A DNA stretch of 64,000 nucleotides from assembly GCA_015039315.1 (NCBI GenBank), contig WIDE01000029.1, positions 1 through 64,000 of the forward strand, given 5' to 3'. The position numbers were made by a program, and so were the translations under genes. The notes below the pieces were generated by a model, which made no database searches, had not been told where the DNA came from, and saw only the letters and a list, made by a program, of their open reading frames with translations. The DNA comes from Clavulina sp. PMI_390. Its lineage: Eukaryota > Basidiomycota > Agaricomycetes > Cantharellales > Hydnaceae. Shown piece by piece: positions 23,073 to 35,602 of the stretch. How positions within the stretch are numbered: the stretch's first letter is position 1; each line of letters opens with the position of its first letter.

Positions 23073-24431
23073 ATGAAGACCACCGCGATATCTTTTGAGG
23101 GGTTTTCAGCTCAGTTTTCTCGCAGTTGTAGAAATCAAGCGCATCTAGTCAGAATGTTCATCCACAACGGAGGGTCGTTCGAGCAATCGAGCGACCGGAA
23201 GAACCTCAAATTCGTCACAAGGAAAAATGACCCTCAGTATCGCACGTGCGTCCATTTCGGTGGGATTAAATCTTCTATTCGATCTTAATAGTGAAACTTG
23301 GATGTTAGATGGTACCGCCAACATGAAAAGGTCGATCCCATTTGGAGGACTTCCAACATGATTCGCGAGGCAGCATGACTGAATTATGCCTAGGTTTATA
23401 ACATCATTTGGATCGAAGAATGTCGCCTTTTCCACCAACTGCTTCCTCTGTACAAATTCGAAGCAATCGGTGAGCCTTTCACCACTTTGAAACTCTATAA
23501 ACACATTCCAACATGGTCATTACAGACGAGCATGCGGGGCAGTTCGCAGAGTTCGAGAAGATTCCAGATATCTACATGAAGGCACCTAAATTCCCAAGTA
23601 CGCCCTTCTCTGCGACCAGAACCGCTTCCTGTCACCTTCCCACTGTACTTCTTTAACCTACCTTTTCCATTACCCTCCACTTTGCTTTAACAAAGCTCCG
23701 GACCCCAAATTCCGCCAAGACGCCAGCACTTCAGAGAACATCTTCACCACTGAAGAGAAGGACCTCGACCTGACACCAGAACCTATCAACACCCCCGACG
23801 AAGAAGACCAAGAGCATCCTTCACGCTCATCCACTTCCCTTACACAGCTAGCCGAGCCCGCGACAACCAGAGAGTCGCCACCAGAGATGATACCTCGCTG
23901 TGGCACCCCCTCTGTCGTCACCGCCTCCTGCACGCCATCACCCCTTCCGTCCCCACGTTCGTCCCCACGTCCGCCCCCATATCCACTGCCTTTACCCGAG
24001 CGCCCCGCAAAGCTTGCTTCTCCCTTTGCATCTTCAGCATCACGTACGTCGAAGATGACTAACAAAAACCACCCTATCCCTTACTTCGAAGCCTCCAAGG
24101 CAAGCGGATCAAAGAGCAAATTGCTCACGGACAAAAAACGTCAAGTGAATAAAGGAAAGCTCCCTCTATCTTCTCGGTGAGCATCTACTTTTCTTCATGC
24201 GAACTTACCCGCGCACTCTTCCTTTCCCGAGCTAAACGACGTTTTCTGTTATTCAAACTTCCATGTTGGACCACTGTCAACCCTGCCGTACGCAGCAGCC
24301 CCCACCATGAAAAGCATCCTCGACATGCTATTCCAACAGCTAAAGGCGAGAATAGCCGTGCGGGAAAGCCGACCCGCGGCCCGCCAAAGGCTAGTAAAGG
24401 CGGAGCTCGCTCACAATCGAGCACCTACTAG
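23073..24431 (+). CDS. BRCT-like domain protein, copy 1
   Basis: Five exons: 23073-23249, 23394-23469, 23526-23597, 23696-24176, 24296-24431 (942 nt, 313 aa). The first 85 residues read like one BRCT repeat: a first strand (ISFEGFSAQFS), a helix and Gly-Gly turn (RMFIHNGGSFEQ), a strand (KFVTR), and the terminal helix with its diagnostic Trp and Cys (IIWIEECRLFHQLLPLY). BRCT domains bind phosphopeptides or partners in DNA repair and telomere proteins. The remainder is disordered, rich in Pro, Ser, Thr and acidic residues, ending in a Lys/Arg-rich tail (GKPTRGPPKASKGGARSQ) suited to nuclear import or DNA contact. The first donor is ambiguous by 4 nt; 23249 keeps the frame. A diverged tandem copy follows. 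Confidence 0.6.
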
Positions 24432-25057
24432 TTGTGCTTGTTCTGCGAGATGCTACTCGTGTGGTGTCTCCCGGCTCCCGCTATACTGCTACGACAACTG
24501 CTACTGCTGCTGGTGTTACTGTTGATGTTGCTGCTATTGACGTCTTGGAGTAGTCGTTTGCCTATCAGTCTTGCTCACCTTTCGCTCTTTGTTGGAAGAC
24601 TGGAAGAGGCTATCTTGCACTGATTCCTACTGAAAGGCGGGCACCAAAGACAATAGACGTATGGATGATGAGCCGACTACCAGTCTTTCCCCCGCTTTTT
24701 TTATCAACTTCTTGATCCCCATACAAGCGTGCTAGTTCCCGGTAAATTTACCAGTACTAACATCGACATTGAAAACGCGATGCACTTCCGCGTTGTCTTT
24801 TCTATGTACCCTATTTTCCTGCAGAACAATAGTGATAGTGTAAAATCGTAACCGCCACCAACTCTTCTTGACAGACGAGAACCTTCGTCAAATTAATTTT
24901 CGACTGGTAAGAGCCAGCCGCACTCTCTCTAGTACTACGAAAAACGACATGTTCCATGGAAAGCAGAAGTTGCTCGAGCGGTTTGGCAGTCGGAGGCTCC
25001 ACTCTGCCATCGAAAGCAGCCACGTGAGGATGTTCAAAGTTCATCGCTCGTTGAACA
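24432..25057. other. Intergenic stretch with CTG/TTG-rich repeat
   Basis: 3' flank of the first BRCT-like gene. Around 24478-24540 it holds an imperfect CTG/GTT trinucleotide run. No gene seen. Confidence 0.5.
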
Positions 25058-25074
25058 ACCAACTTGAGACATCG
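25058..25074 (+). promoter_or_regulatory. Second copy of the 17-bp BRCT promoter motif
   Basis: Identical to 22998-23014 and 51 bp before the start codon of the second BRCT-like gene. Confidence 0.5.
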
Positions 25075-25108
25075 CGACCACTTCGTATCAATCGCTAGTC
25101 AACCCCTG

Positions 25109-26324
25109 ATGGCACTGTTCAAAGATTTCTCTGCTACCTTCTCTACTGAGTGTTTTGCGAAAAATAGGGCGGACATTAGGCGGTTCCGCGAAGAGGGAGG
25201 CTCCTTTAAGAAGACTGCTGGACGCTTCCATGTGAACGTCGTGTCGGGGGAAAACGACCCAGAACTTGTAAAGTTCGTTCCTCTCGAACCATCACCCTGT
25301 GGTTCATGCTCACATAATCTAACGGGTACCAGATTCTCTAGGATGGGCAAGGTTGCTTCTTTGCCCCAGTCTTCGCCGTGCCTAAGTGCTCTGACTCGAG
25401 GACTCGAACTTCCGCAGGTGATCTATATGCGATGGGTCGAAGATTGTATCTTCCTTGGAAGAGCTCTAAATCATTATGATTGGATCGTCCCAGCAGGCGA
25501 GACGTGTTTTACTCTCATCTTGATCCAACGCAAGCTGACGTACACGCTGTAGAAGGCGGTCAAGCTCAGTGGGACCAACAAAACGGCGCATTCATGGAAG
25601 GGTATCACTTGAACACGGATGCTCATTCGCCTCCTCGACCAGGGAAAGGACCTTCCTCACGCTCCATCACTAAAAACAAGATCGACATCGCTCCCTTCAC
25701 TACTCCATATCATAGGACAACCTCCTTCATCTCTCCTTCAAGAGAGTCATCGCCTTCAAGCTGGTCAGCCACCTCTGCTGATGAAGTCGATTGGCTCTTG
25801 GAAGCAGAACGCACTCCAAGCCCAGGCCCTCCCTCGTCAACTGCATCTTTCCTCACTGTAGCAGACCCGATCGAACCCGTAGGCGCCAACGGAAATGTCA
25901 TCAATAGTCCAGAGAAGCATAAACTTTTGGAAGTAGCACTGTCGTCGATCTCTGATTCCATCACGCAGGGAGCGCGTCAAGATGACATAAAGTGAGTAGC
26001 TCCCTAAATCTAATAATCGACCATCGCTTGGCGTTGAGCTTGAATGAACCCCTCTTCATCGTTCAATCTCTCACACTCTGCAGCCCTGAATCAGAAAGCT
26101 CGAAGGACCATTCATCACAACAGCGCTCTGAATCTCCTACTCCTCGTGTCCCCATCACCCTCCGTAGTGGGCATCGAGTGGGCCCCCAGGAACCTGACAC
26201 CAACACACCACCTCAGAGCAACACCCCCGATGCCACTAGACGTGCTGAGGTGAAAATCGGAGGAAGCCTTGTCCGTGAAACTAGCAATAAACGTGTCCTT
26301 CGCACGCGTTCTGGCAAGCTATAG
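25109..26324 (+). CDS. BRCT-like domain protein, copy 2 (reading frame in doubt)
   Basis: Exon 1 is 25109-25267 (MALFKDFSATFS..REEGGSFKK..VNVVSG) and exon 2 begins at 25418 with VIYMRWVEDCIFLGRALNHY, together one BRCT-like repeat whose intron falls at the same point as in copy 1. In this frame the protein ends at 25552. A long, hydrophilic Ser/Pro-rich open frame from 25480 to 25991, joined by a GTGAGT..GCAG intron to 26084-26324 (basic end KRVLRTRSGKL), matches the kind of tail seen in copy 1 but is offset by one base, with TGA just before it at 25477. Either the gene has a recent frameshift near 25475-25550, or the sequence has an error there, or splicing differs. Copies share the upstream 17-bp motif. 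Confidence 0.5.
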
Positions 26325-28590
26325 GTGGGGTGGTCACCCTTGCGGTTACGAAAGGACTTTATTCGCTATGGGATGCTGCTATCGCTGTTATCGACTGATC
26401 GAAGGGCTTGATTGATTGCTTACTTGCTGGATGAATGACGCAGACGTACTAAGAAGTGACGAGAACTTCACTTGGAGTCTGGAATGGACTAGAATGCACG
26501 GTGCTTGCGAGATTACATGATTCACATTCCTCGCGGCTGCGAAGTACGATTTTATTTGCTTGAACGCTCTGGCATCATATACAATTCTTGTTACATCATT
26601 AAAGTAGACTGTGTGCGAGATAATCCCAATCATCTCTCACTTGAGACTGTGGCAGATGCGATTCGTGCTAGGGAACTTTTCCGTTTTGATGATTAATACA
26701 CTCCCCTTAATATTTTTGTTATGCTTGAGTTACACTTGCAGCCGAGGCAGCAGAAGCTACGCTCAGTGTCCAGTCATAATTTGCGACATTAACTCTGGAT
26801 CGTCATTCATTCAGGATGATTTTGTGGGAAAGGCTCATGCGATGGGATGAATACAAAACGAAAAAGTAAAGGACAAAAGGACGCTCAAGACCATGCTGCG
26901 GGCTGAGAAGATATGGCGTCAAGGGCAGCGCGGGGCAGCAGATTTCGTGAAGGTTCAGGTACTATTTACATGATTCGGAAAAATCTCCTTTGATAAATCA
27001 CGATCGATGATGGAATGGTGTGTTGCGCGAGCACAATGCACTTCACAAACTCAGTGCATCGCCAAGAAGAGCAGGGCTCCGGCGGAAAATGGACAAACCG
27101 TCATGCGCAATTAGCTTAGAGTTTAAATCTGTCCGTGAGGAATTTGGCTGTATGATGTGTGTGTTATTGAACGATGGCCCAAGGTGTTCAGCTTGATTGA
27201 AAGACTTGAGCTTCAAACCTGTCTCTAAAGCATGCCAAGCTGGTAATCACGATGATTGCGATGGTCGGCCACCTCAGATATTATATATTTTGAGATTTAT
27301 TGAATTTTCAAGCGAGAAGACTCTGAGGCAGGGCCAAAGATGAAGAGCGGGGAACAGGTACGGAATATGTCAACTCCAAAGAACGATTGACATGATCAAG
27401 TTCATATTATGAAGATATTTGATATGTATGATGCAGACGATGATATTGAAGTGGATCTTGATTAATGATGCATATCTATGTGAGGGTACATGACGCCTAG
27501 GTATCATAGGGAGCCAGCTGGACGATCATGCGGAGTGTTCCGTTAGGGAATATCGAAGAAATGTTCGTTTACACGTTTTGAGCACGTACATACCATCTCC
27601 TAGAAAGATCAGAGGCCAGAAATCGCGAGCAAATCAGTCAGGCCAATCATAAATGGTGGTCGAACCTTCATACTGCAACCATCTCCAGGTCATCCTATTA
27701 GAAAAGCGTAGCAACTTGTGGGATTACGGGCTGATTAGCTTAGTCGATCAGGCTGACACGTTATTGAAAGGTATGGAGAGTAGAAATGGGAGGCAGGGTG
27801 GGAGCGGTTGTTGTATCATGAGCGCGGCACCAAACGTGAGTCGCCGATGAACAGCAAAGGCATCCGCGGCACTCACAGGACTGGATTGGCATCCCAGCAT
27901 CTACGCGAGCCATCTGGTATAGGGTGTGGATATCAGAGAACGATGGCCATGCTTTTGAACGCGGCAATCACTGGGCTCACCATCAAGTATCCCGAGGGCA
28001 GCGAATACGACCCACGCGGCTACGAATAGCCTCAGCATAATAAAAAGCTATATTCGCACCAAATCATCGGGTAAATAGCATCTAGCGAATGCAGGATGGC
28101 GGGAGGAGGATGGAGAGAACCAAGTGCGGAATGTGACAGTATCAGGCAGATTAGTATAGCGGGCACGCACCACCATGAGCGAGCCAATCAGCGCCCGGTC
28201 GTTCTTCCCGCTCTTATATTGTCTAAAGCTGGACGGTTTTCTTGGTCGTTGGATGGGAAGCTGACTACTACCACCAACAATGGTTCTGTATGTGGACGGG
28301 CTGCAGACGGGTCTGATGGAGAAAGTTTTTGGAACTTGGAGCTTTTTTTGAAGCGGAAATTCGATGTTTGACTTTTTTCTCTCAGTACTATACAATTCTA
28401 TCCTGAACTAACGGTCATCGGATACAGTGACTGAGTTTTGGAATAAGCATGAGATCAGCCAACTACTATAGTAATTACACGCAGGGTAATCGTATAAATA
28501 AAAGTCGGCAAACAAAGCTCCTGAGTGATGTCAACGACAATCATCCCGATTTATTTATTGACATCCATAAATTGAACCATGTCCACAAAA
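26325..28590. other. Long intergenic stretch
   Basis: AT-rich, only short open frames on both strands (for example 27653-27850, 28096-28371, 28048-28395). No motif, tRNA-like fold or splice-supported gene seen. It is the largest empty interval of the window and separates the accessory block from the housekeeping block. Confidence 0.5.
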
Positions 28591-31500
28591 CTAGTCATCA
28601 TCTTCGAACCTGAGCACTCTCGCATCCTCATCGATGGGAACGTTCCTATAGCCTCTCTGGCTCCGGAGCGAGTCCCAGATAGGCATATTGACGACGGCTG
28701 ACCAGGCCGTAGCGCCGACGCCAAGGAGGAACCATGGAACGGAGGCAAGGGTATCGAGCACACCACCATCGCCAAAGTCGCCTCCGAGATGCGGCGAGTG
28801 CAACGCCTCGCGCGAGCTGTTGTCGGGGAGACGGATATGCCTAGGAAAGGAAGGAATAATATGAGCGGGGGGCAAATCGAGACGCAAATCGAGACGCAAA
28901 ACAAGCAGGTCAGATAAACGCACCCTCTCTTGTGGCCCTTCTTGTAATACCACCATGCAACCAAGGCAGTGAACCCAAACGGCAAAATGAGGACAGACAT
29001 CCAAAAGAAGAATCCGTGACCCCTAACGCCGCCGCAGCTATGTTCAACACCACGATCAGGGCGTTCGCCGCCCTCACAGGTCGAGTATGGGATTTTGCGA
29101 TACGCCGTACGCTCATACCACGCGTCCGAGTCTGGGTCCATGATACAAGTTTCCGACGTGTCCGTAGTGAGGGCGGAGGCGCCAGGAGCGAGAACACAAT
29201 GTCCGTCCTCATCACGAATGTGGTTAAATTCGCTAAGAAGCAGAAGGACGAAATGATCAGTACACAGACAAGAGTTTACACAATGATGAGTAGCAGGTAA
29301 CATACCATTCAAAGTCAGACATCCGGCACTCGCAGTTCTTGACGTGTTTCTTCTCGTTCTTAATCTGGTTCCCGACGACGCAGTCACGATCGCGAAGACG
29401 GCGGTGATACAAAGTCTGCAAATGATGAAGGCTAAGCGAAAGGAAACGAAATTTCCAGGATAAAATCGAACCTGCCGACCAAAGAGGCATGCCTCCTCCC
29501 TTTCTTCGCTGGGGCTCCAAAGCTCGAAGTCATCGTTGTTCGGATCCTCGACACTCAGCTTACCTATAATAGACCGTCGTTCAATACATATTTAGTGACG
29601 TGGTTTACAGCGAAGAGAAACTCACATTGCCGCTTCGTGATTGCAGAGAAATCCAAATGGATCGCCATTGACTTTCCACTTGACAAATGCCCGAACAAGA
29701 CGAACTTCCGGCTTGTCTCTGCGGACATAGTGACGATGCTTCTCACGCGGAGATCCATACCGTAAACATACTCCTTCCAGTCCATACCCTCGTTCGTCGA
29801 GTAGAGGACGCGATCGGTGTACTTTTCGTCGTTGGCAAGGACGAGAATCGACCCAGAGTCACCAAACTCGAACATGTGAGCATCCTTGCGGATTTCTTCC
29901 CAGGTGAAACCGCCATCACGAGTGAAGAAAGTATCCGACTCGGTATATGGGGCAAGGTACTCTCCGACATTGCCGACGGCCATCATCAGACCGACTGCTG
30001 ATGGGCTGCTGTAGGTTGCCCTGGCGTCGATGCGTTCAGTGTATCCATGGATATGGAGAGCACATTTCTGGGTAGCCTGAGCGTCAGTAATGTAGGGCAG
30101 ACTAGAGAAAATGGGACTCACAACACTGTTGCACTGGTATTTTTGGCCAGTGGAATCGACTGCTGGGGGTGTCATTGCCTTCCAGGTACCACCTAAGATT
30201 GAAAGGTGATGAATATGTGAATAACGTGGTGTAACTGTACGCCTAGTTGCATACCATCGTTGTGAGTAATGCGCGTCTGCACTTTCTTCTTGAGGGAAAC
30301 GCCGGCCTCCGATGGATTGGCTACGACGTTAACAAGCGCGATTCCATCCAAACCAATCATCTTCTCAAAGTCAACGTATCCTCCCTGGTTGCGGTTCACA
30401 TTTTCAAGTGAGAGTCCATAGTAGGTTCCATTCCAGTTGGACTTCAACAAGTTGCCGACTTCTGCACCCTGCTTTGATGAAGTAGTGAGATGGAGGAATA
30501 CAGAGTCGGTACTCGACTCAAGGATGGTGTAAGCCTATAATGCGATGAATAGGTGTGCGTAAGTCTTGGCCTAAACCATTGAAGGGTAGAATTCATCATA
30601 CATGATTGTTCAGGTTCATCGATGGTGGGAAGACGCCCTTATGGTAAGTGCGGCCATCCAACGAGACTTGAAGGTCCAGTGAGTCTTTCGTGACCTGGAA
30701 AGAAACGTTACCATTGTCCAGGTACCCGATCACAGTAATACCGTACCTCTCCTACGAGCAAGTACTCTGAAAACTTGGCATGCCCAACGATGTTGTTGAA
30801 CAGCTTTTTGCGATTCTTGTAAAAGTTGCCACCAAGCCAGAGCTCGAGAGGGTTGTTTCCGCCAAAGAAAAGCTGGGAACCTTTCTTGTCGCGATAACTT
30901 TCGCACATGATGAGCTGACTATCAATCTTGAGATCTTTGTCTCTAGCCCACGAACAGCTTCTGACGTATTCTTCGATTTTTGTCCAGTCACGGCCATGAT
31001 TGAGACTGTAGTAGGCGACAGCTCTGCAGTTTCCTGTAGTCTTGGTACAGTCAACGGCACCAATGAAGATCAGCCAGTCGCTGTCAAGGGGATGGGTGTG
31101 GAGGAGCTGGAGGCCGAGCATGTTGGGTTCCGTTGGGAGGTCTGCAGCGTGGTAAGAACGTCCAGTGTCCGTTGTGATATACACTTGCGTCTTTGTGAAG
31201 AGATAGGCACGATCGTTGGAATATGAGTGGAAGTAGACAGCGAGGACCTTCTCCTTCTCCACAGCTTTCGGGATGGCCCAGGAGTAGCCTTCGTTGCCCG
31301 ATTGCCAGACCTCCCCATCCTGTAGCTGAGCTATGAGAGTCTATGGGGAGGTCGATGTACATAAGTGACTGTCGTCATTTTACACGATTAATGAAGTTAC
31401 CTTCGATTCGCGGAACCACCAATGCGCGACAACCTGTTGCGGGAACTCAAACTGATGGGGAAATGTGAGCTGTAGACCACTTTGGACTACTTGCCGAGTA

Positions 31501-34134
31501 AACTTACAGGTTGGTGTGTGGCATTGCCCTCTGGAGGTTGGGCTTCACGAGCAAGGGCCAAATGTCAGAGTAAGATCACAATGTGGATATTACTACGTAC
31601 CTTGCGAGCAATCTTTCCGAATAGGATCGTCCATGACAACTCCGCCATCCTTCTTGCAGGTATTTCCAGGAATCAGGCGGTAGCCGGATGAGCCCATATA
31701 GTGTTCACCATCAGAATTTCCAGGGCATTTCCCAGCTGGGATAGGCTCAGGTCCCACGGCAACACATTCACCATTTTGGCGAATGTAGTTATAGTCGCTA
31801 AGGGCAGATGATCAGACAGCTATCTTTCGTTGTCGAGAATATCACTCACCATTCGTAATCCTCCTTCTCGCAGACACAAGTATCCTCATGCTCGACGGGC
31901 TCTTGGAACTTGTGGCCTACATAGCACGCTGCATCAGGTTTGCGGCGATTGTACCATTGCTACATGGGAAGCACAGTTAAGCGAGGGCCGAGCCTGTACT
32001 ACCCGGAATCGGCGTACCTTGTGACCCATGAGACACTCCTTTCCGTTTTGAGGTCGGGCATACCACTTCTCCATATCGTTATCTTCACATTCACGGAGCT
32101 TGCTACCACCAGTTTCATCATTCGCAAAATCAAGGAAGACAACCGCATGGGGATCACCACCAGTCCCACGAGGGCGGGTGCCAAGCAGTATGAACTTCCG
32201 AGAGGTCGAGTCTGGGACCGTGGTTAGGAGACGGGCCCGGATCTTGGTTCCAATATCGTACTTCTTCCTGTAGTTTGTTAATTAGAAGAATAAATGGTCA
32301 GCCCAGCACTTGAAAAGGTGCTAAGCTTGTAGCGTACCAGGTGGAGCCGAAATCGGTGCTGTATTCGACGAAGTCGGTGGCCTCTTCATCGTCAACTAAA
32401 ACAATGACACCACCAGTGTCGCCGACCTCGTACTTCGCTGCACCCTCCCTGATCATCTTCCACGTCACACCAGCATCCAGACTGATAAAGGTATCGCCTT
32501 CATCATAGGATTTGAGCGTAGCTCCGACATTGCCGACACCCATAAGAATACCAGGGGCAGTAGTGGAGAAGACACGGCCAATGTTATGTGGCGAGGTAAC
32601 GGAGTAAAGGTGGAGGGAGCATGAAGAGCCAGATTCGGTGCTGGGTGTGCAGGACCATGAGCTCCCGTCTAATTTCTTGGAAGGCGCAGCAATAGGTGCC
32701 CAGGAACGACCTATGAAGGGTATCCCATTAGTTAGGCATTATCCACAGGTTGTATTAGAAGAGGTACAAACCATCGTCAAACGTGATCACGCTCTTAAGC
32801 TTCTTCCAGTGACCCATACCATCAACGTCTTGCGCATTCGAGACTGTATTGGCAATACCGACGCCCTCAACGCCTTGCACATCCTCGAAATCGACGAAAC
32901 CAAACTCGTTGCGGTTGGTATCCTTCAGGGACTCGGTGAAATACGTCCCATTCGAGTTACTGACGAACAGCGTTCCAATCGTGCTCTTGGTATGGGTGAG
33001 GACATCCACAGCGAGAGAGTGGGTAGTTGATTCGACGATAGTGTAGGCGTTCTCGAATAGCTTGGAAGAGCTGCCGTGGGGGAACCTGGCATGGGACCAC
33101 GTATAGCCATCCAGAGATACATAGAGAAGCATCTCACTCGGGCCATTCGCGGGTGCGTTGACAAGATCGCTCATAGCTGCCACAAGGAACTTATTGACGA
33201 CACCAAGAGCCGCGACTCCACGTCCTGCCTTTGGATGTGACGATCCAAAGTCGACAACTTTCTTATCGTCCTTGAAGAAATCTTCGGACGAGAAGAGTCG
33301 CGAGTCTGCAAGTGAGTGCATCCCCTTTGATGAACCTTCGAATGCGACGCAAAGGATCAGGTTAGAACTGACGGAAGGCGTAAGCTGGGGAGTGGCATGT
33401 GCGAAGGTGCAGGTTGATGTCTTCTCCAAGAGGAGGGCATGAGATTCGAACCCGTCGGTGGTATAATATGTCTTGGGAGAGTTTATGTTAGGCAGAAGTC
33501 CTTGCTGTATAACGGAATGCATCTACCTCGTCATCACAATCTTTCTCCCACGGAAGGAATCCATGACACTTGGTGCCTTGATACAGGACATGACCCTCCT
33601 TCGACTTGTCGGCATGGAAAGATAGTGGGGCACCGGTCGTAGCAATCTTTGACGGAAGCTCAAACGATTGCCAGAGCTTTCCACGGTTGGTGGTCCGCCA
33701 GTGTTTCTTGCCCCTTGACATGACATAAGCCTAAGTAGATAATGAGGAGGAGCGTGCGCAGCACCAATCAAGGTTCCACGTTAGCACTTCACTTATGAGA
33801 GTGGTCAGGGTGAATATCAGTGCACTCACGATGCGGTTGTTATAAGGGTGCTCAATGAACATATGTGCATCTCCATGGGGGATATCAGATACGAGGCCCC
33901 ATTTGGCACCTTCGTCTTCGGAGATGTAGAGGTTATGGTCGACAGGGTCATGATAGAATACAACCTGGAGCCAGGCGTCAACAGACCCACTCTATGCATA
34001 GCGATAGCACGTAGAGGGCTCACGGTAGTATCTTCGAAGTAGAATATCCTGTCTGGTAGGCTCTTGAAGTCGGCGGTCGGCGGCGCAGCTCGAGCAGTGT
34101 CGAACACTGTGTTCGTCGCTAGGAGGGCCAGCAT
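28591..34134 (-). CDS. VPS10: Vps10-type vacuolar sorting receptor
   Basis: Type I membrane receptor that carries vacuolar hydrolases from the late Golgi to the endosome. The start [16 protein letters not shown] looks like a short signal peptide. About 15 exons follow. Two luminal Vps10 domains are visible with Asp-box (BNR) blades: [11 protein letters not shown] near 33900, [11 protein letters not shown] near 32480, [11 protein letters not shown] near 31160, [11 protein letters not shown] near 31000, [12 protein letters not shown] near 29910 and [11 protein letters not shown] near 29800. Each propeller is followed by the Cys-rich 10CC type module ([10 protein letters not shown] near 31880; CECRMSDFE with [12 protein letters not shown] near 29330-29200). 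A transmembrane helix ([21 protein letters not shown], about 29010-28930) and a further hydrophobic segment precede an acidic cytosolic tail ending FEDDD. The length is in the range of fungal Vps10. Exon joints were traced but not all fixed to the base. Confidence 0.9.
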
Positions 34135-34941
34135 TGACCATGCTGACCTCCAATGGAAGTTCTATCGGCGTGATAAGGGTCATGGAGTCAGAGGTTTTGT
34201 AGGTTTTTCAATGCGAATCGCGTCAGGGCTCATGGACACGTACTGCGCGAACCATTGCGCGCTGGATTTTTGGAGCCTCGGGTTATTTTGGTCCCGAGTA
34301 GGGATTAATGCGACGCGGAGCGCCCCAGGTGGATGTCCAGTACCAGTAGAGAAAAATTAGAGATTTCCTAGAGAGCTGGAATCGAGTGCAGCAGGAGGAG
34401 TTGGGGTGACTTTGTTGGGCGTCAGACACGTCACGTGGCTGACCTCAGCATAATCTTGTGTGCCCTTTGCAAACACGCTAAGACCACGTCGCTCAAGCAC
34501 CTGCCACGCTCACTACGTCCAACAACAGGTTTCACGTTTTTCCCCCAGGAATCATCTTTCGTAGTTTTTCGACCTGCTCTTGTCTTCTGGTATCGCAGTC
34601 TGCAATATGAACGCTGCTCATAGGCATCAATCTTGAATAACAACAGCTGGTTTCTAATGTTATGACCGAATGTGATAACCCTAAGCGTTGGTATCTTGAA
34701 TAAAAAAAAAATATCTAGAGGACGTTTCTTGCAAAATTTCCATATCTCTATCCATGCAACTGGCATGTCCAGGAAAGCGTGTGCAACGGCGATCACCTAG
34801 GCAGGAACTTCCAGCCTCTTTGAGATCACCGACAACAGTATCAAGGCGCCTAATAAGACGATGCTGGGGGAAAACAGTTAATCTCTACGATAAATTGAGG
34901 GCGGGAATAGCAGGAAGAACACACCTCTACTGATCTTCTTA
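34135..34941. other. Intergenic stretch
   Basis: 5' flank of VPS10 and 3' flank of the CPL1-like gene. Nothing else seen. Confidence 0.5.
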
Positions 34942-35526
34942 CTACATCACTCCACCAACCTGCTTGTGCAAGTAATCTGCCATCGAACGCGGTTTCGGCA
35001 CGCAATCAAACAGCGCCTCGCCATTCTCCTGCAATACAGGCACGCGATTGTAACCTTTCTTGCATTTGTGCACCGCGCAGCGACCCATCTGGCACTCAAC
35101 ATCGCTCACGCCAAGTTTCGCAGAACAGTCCACACCTGCGCTTAGCTCGTCAATCTCGTCCGCAGTGAGGCCAAGGGTGTAAGGTATCACGCAGCCACCA
35201 CAACTCTCGAGATTGAAGTTTGTATCAATGCATTCATACGCAGAGATAGCCGAAAACTCGGGAGCGGATTCACGAGAGGAGGATGAAAATGATGTGGGAA
35301 TGCCAGAGTAGACACCACATTTCGTGAGCCCAAAGTCACATTTATGACTACGACGAGCAACCTCGGCAGGGGAGCGCTTGCGGGAACTGGGTATGTTGCA
35401 GGTATTGCCATTTGCGGCCTGGCTCAGGATCGCAGCTTCAATCAAGTTGACGACAGCTTGATCACTCCCGCTGTCCATGACCGCGAACTCCAAAAGTGCG
35501 TCAGAATTTATGAGAGCTGGATGCAT
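34942..35526 (-). CDS. CPL1/PriA-like Cys-rich protein
   Basis: Single open frame of 194 aa. The second half has the Cys pattern of the fungal CPL1-like (PriA) domain: YECIDTNFNLESCGGCV, then GVDCSAKLGVSDVEC..GRCAVHKCKKGY and a closing C. Proteins of this family are secreted or cell-surface and are known from mushroom PriA and Cryptococcus CPL1. Here the first residues (MHPALINSDALLEF) do not form a signal peptide, so an upstream exon is missing from the model or the gene is truncated at the 5' end. The start is therefore provisional. Confidence 0.65.
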   Translation of the reverse strand: MHPALINSDALLEFAVMDSGSDQAVVNLIEAAILSQAANGNTCNIPSSRKRSPAEVARRSHKCDFGLTKCGVYSGIPTSFSSSSRESAPEFSAISAYECIDTNFNLESCGGCVIPYTLGLTADEIDELSAGVDCSAKLGVSDVECQMGRCAVHKCKKGYNRVPVLQENGEALFDCVPKPRSMADYLHKQVGGVM

Positions 35527-35602
35527 CCATGAGTGCCGCTAGTTGTAGCAATCATACTGGACTTTTAGATGTTGCGTACTTTGAATATCCTCAGGGGTAT
35601 CA

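Noticed and set aside
24478..24540. CTG/TTG-rich run, possible coding repeat
   Set aside because: It lies after the stop codon of the first BRCT-like gene and stop codons interrupt it; treated as 3' flank.
27700..28030. Possible small gene on the plus strand (27653-28029 frames)
   Set aside because: Frames are short, do not join by good introns, and the composition is not protein-like.
28048..28395. Overlapping open frames on both strands in the large intergenic region
   Set aside because: Neither strand shows a motif, splice signals with matching phase or a credible start context.
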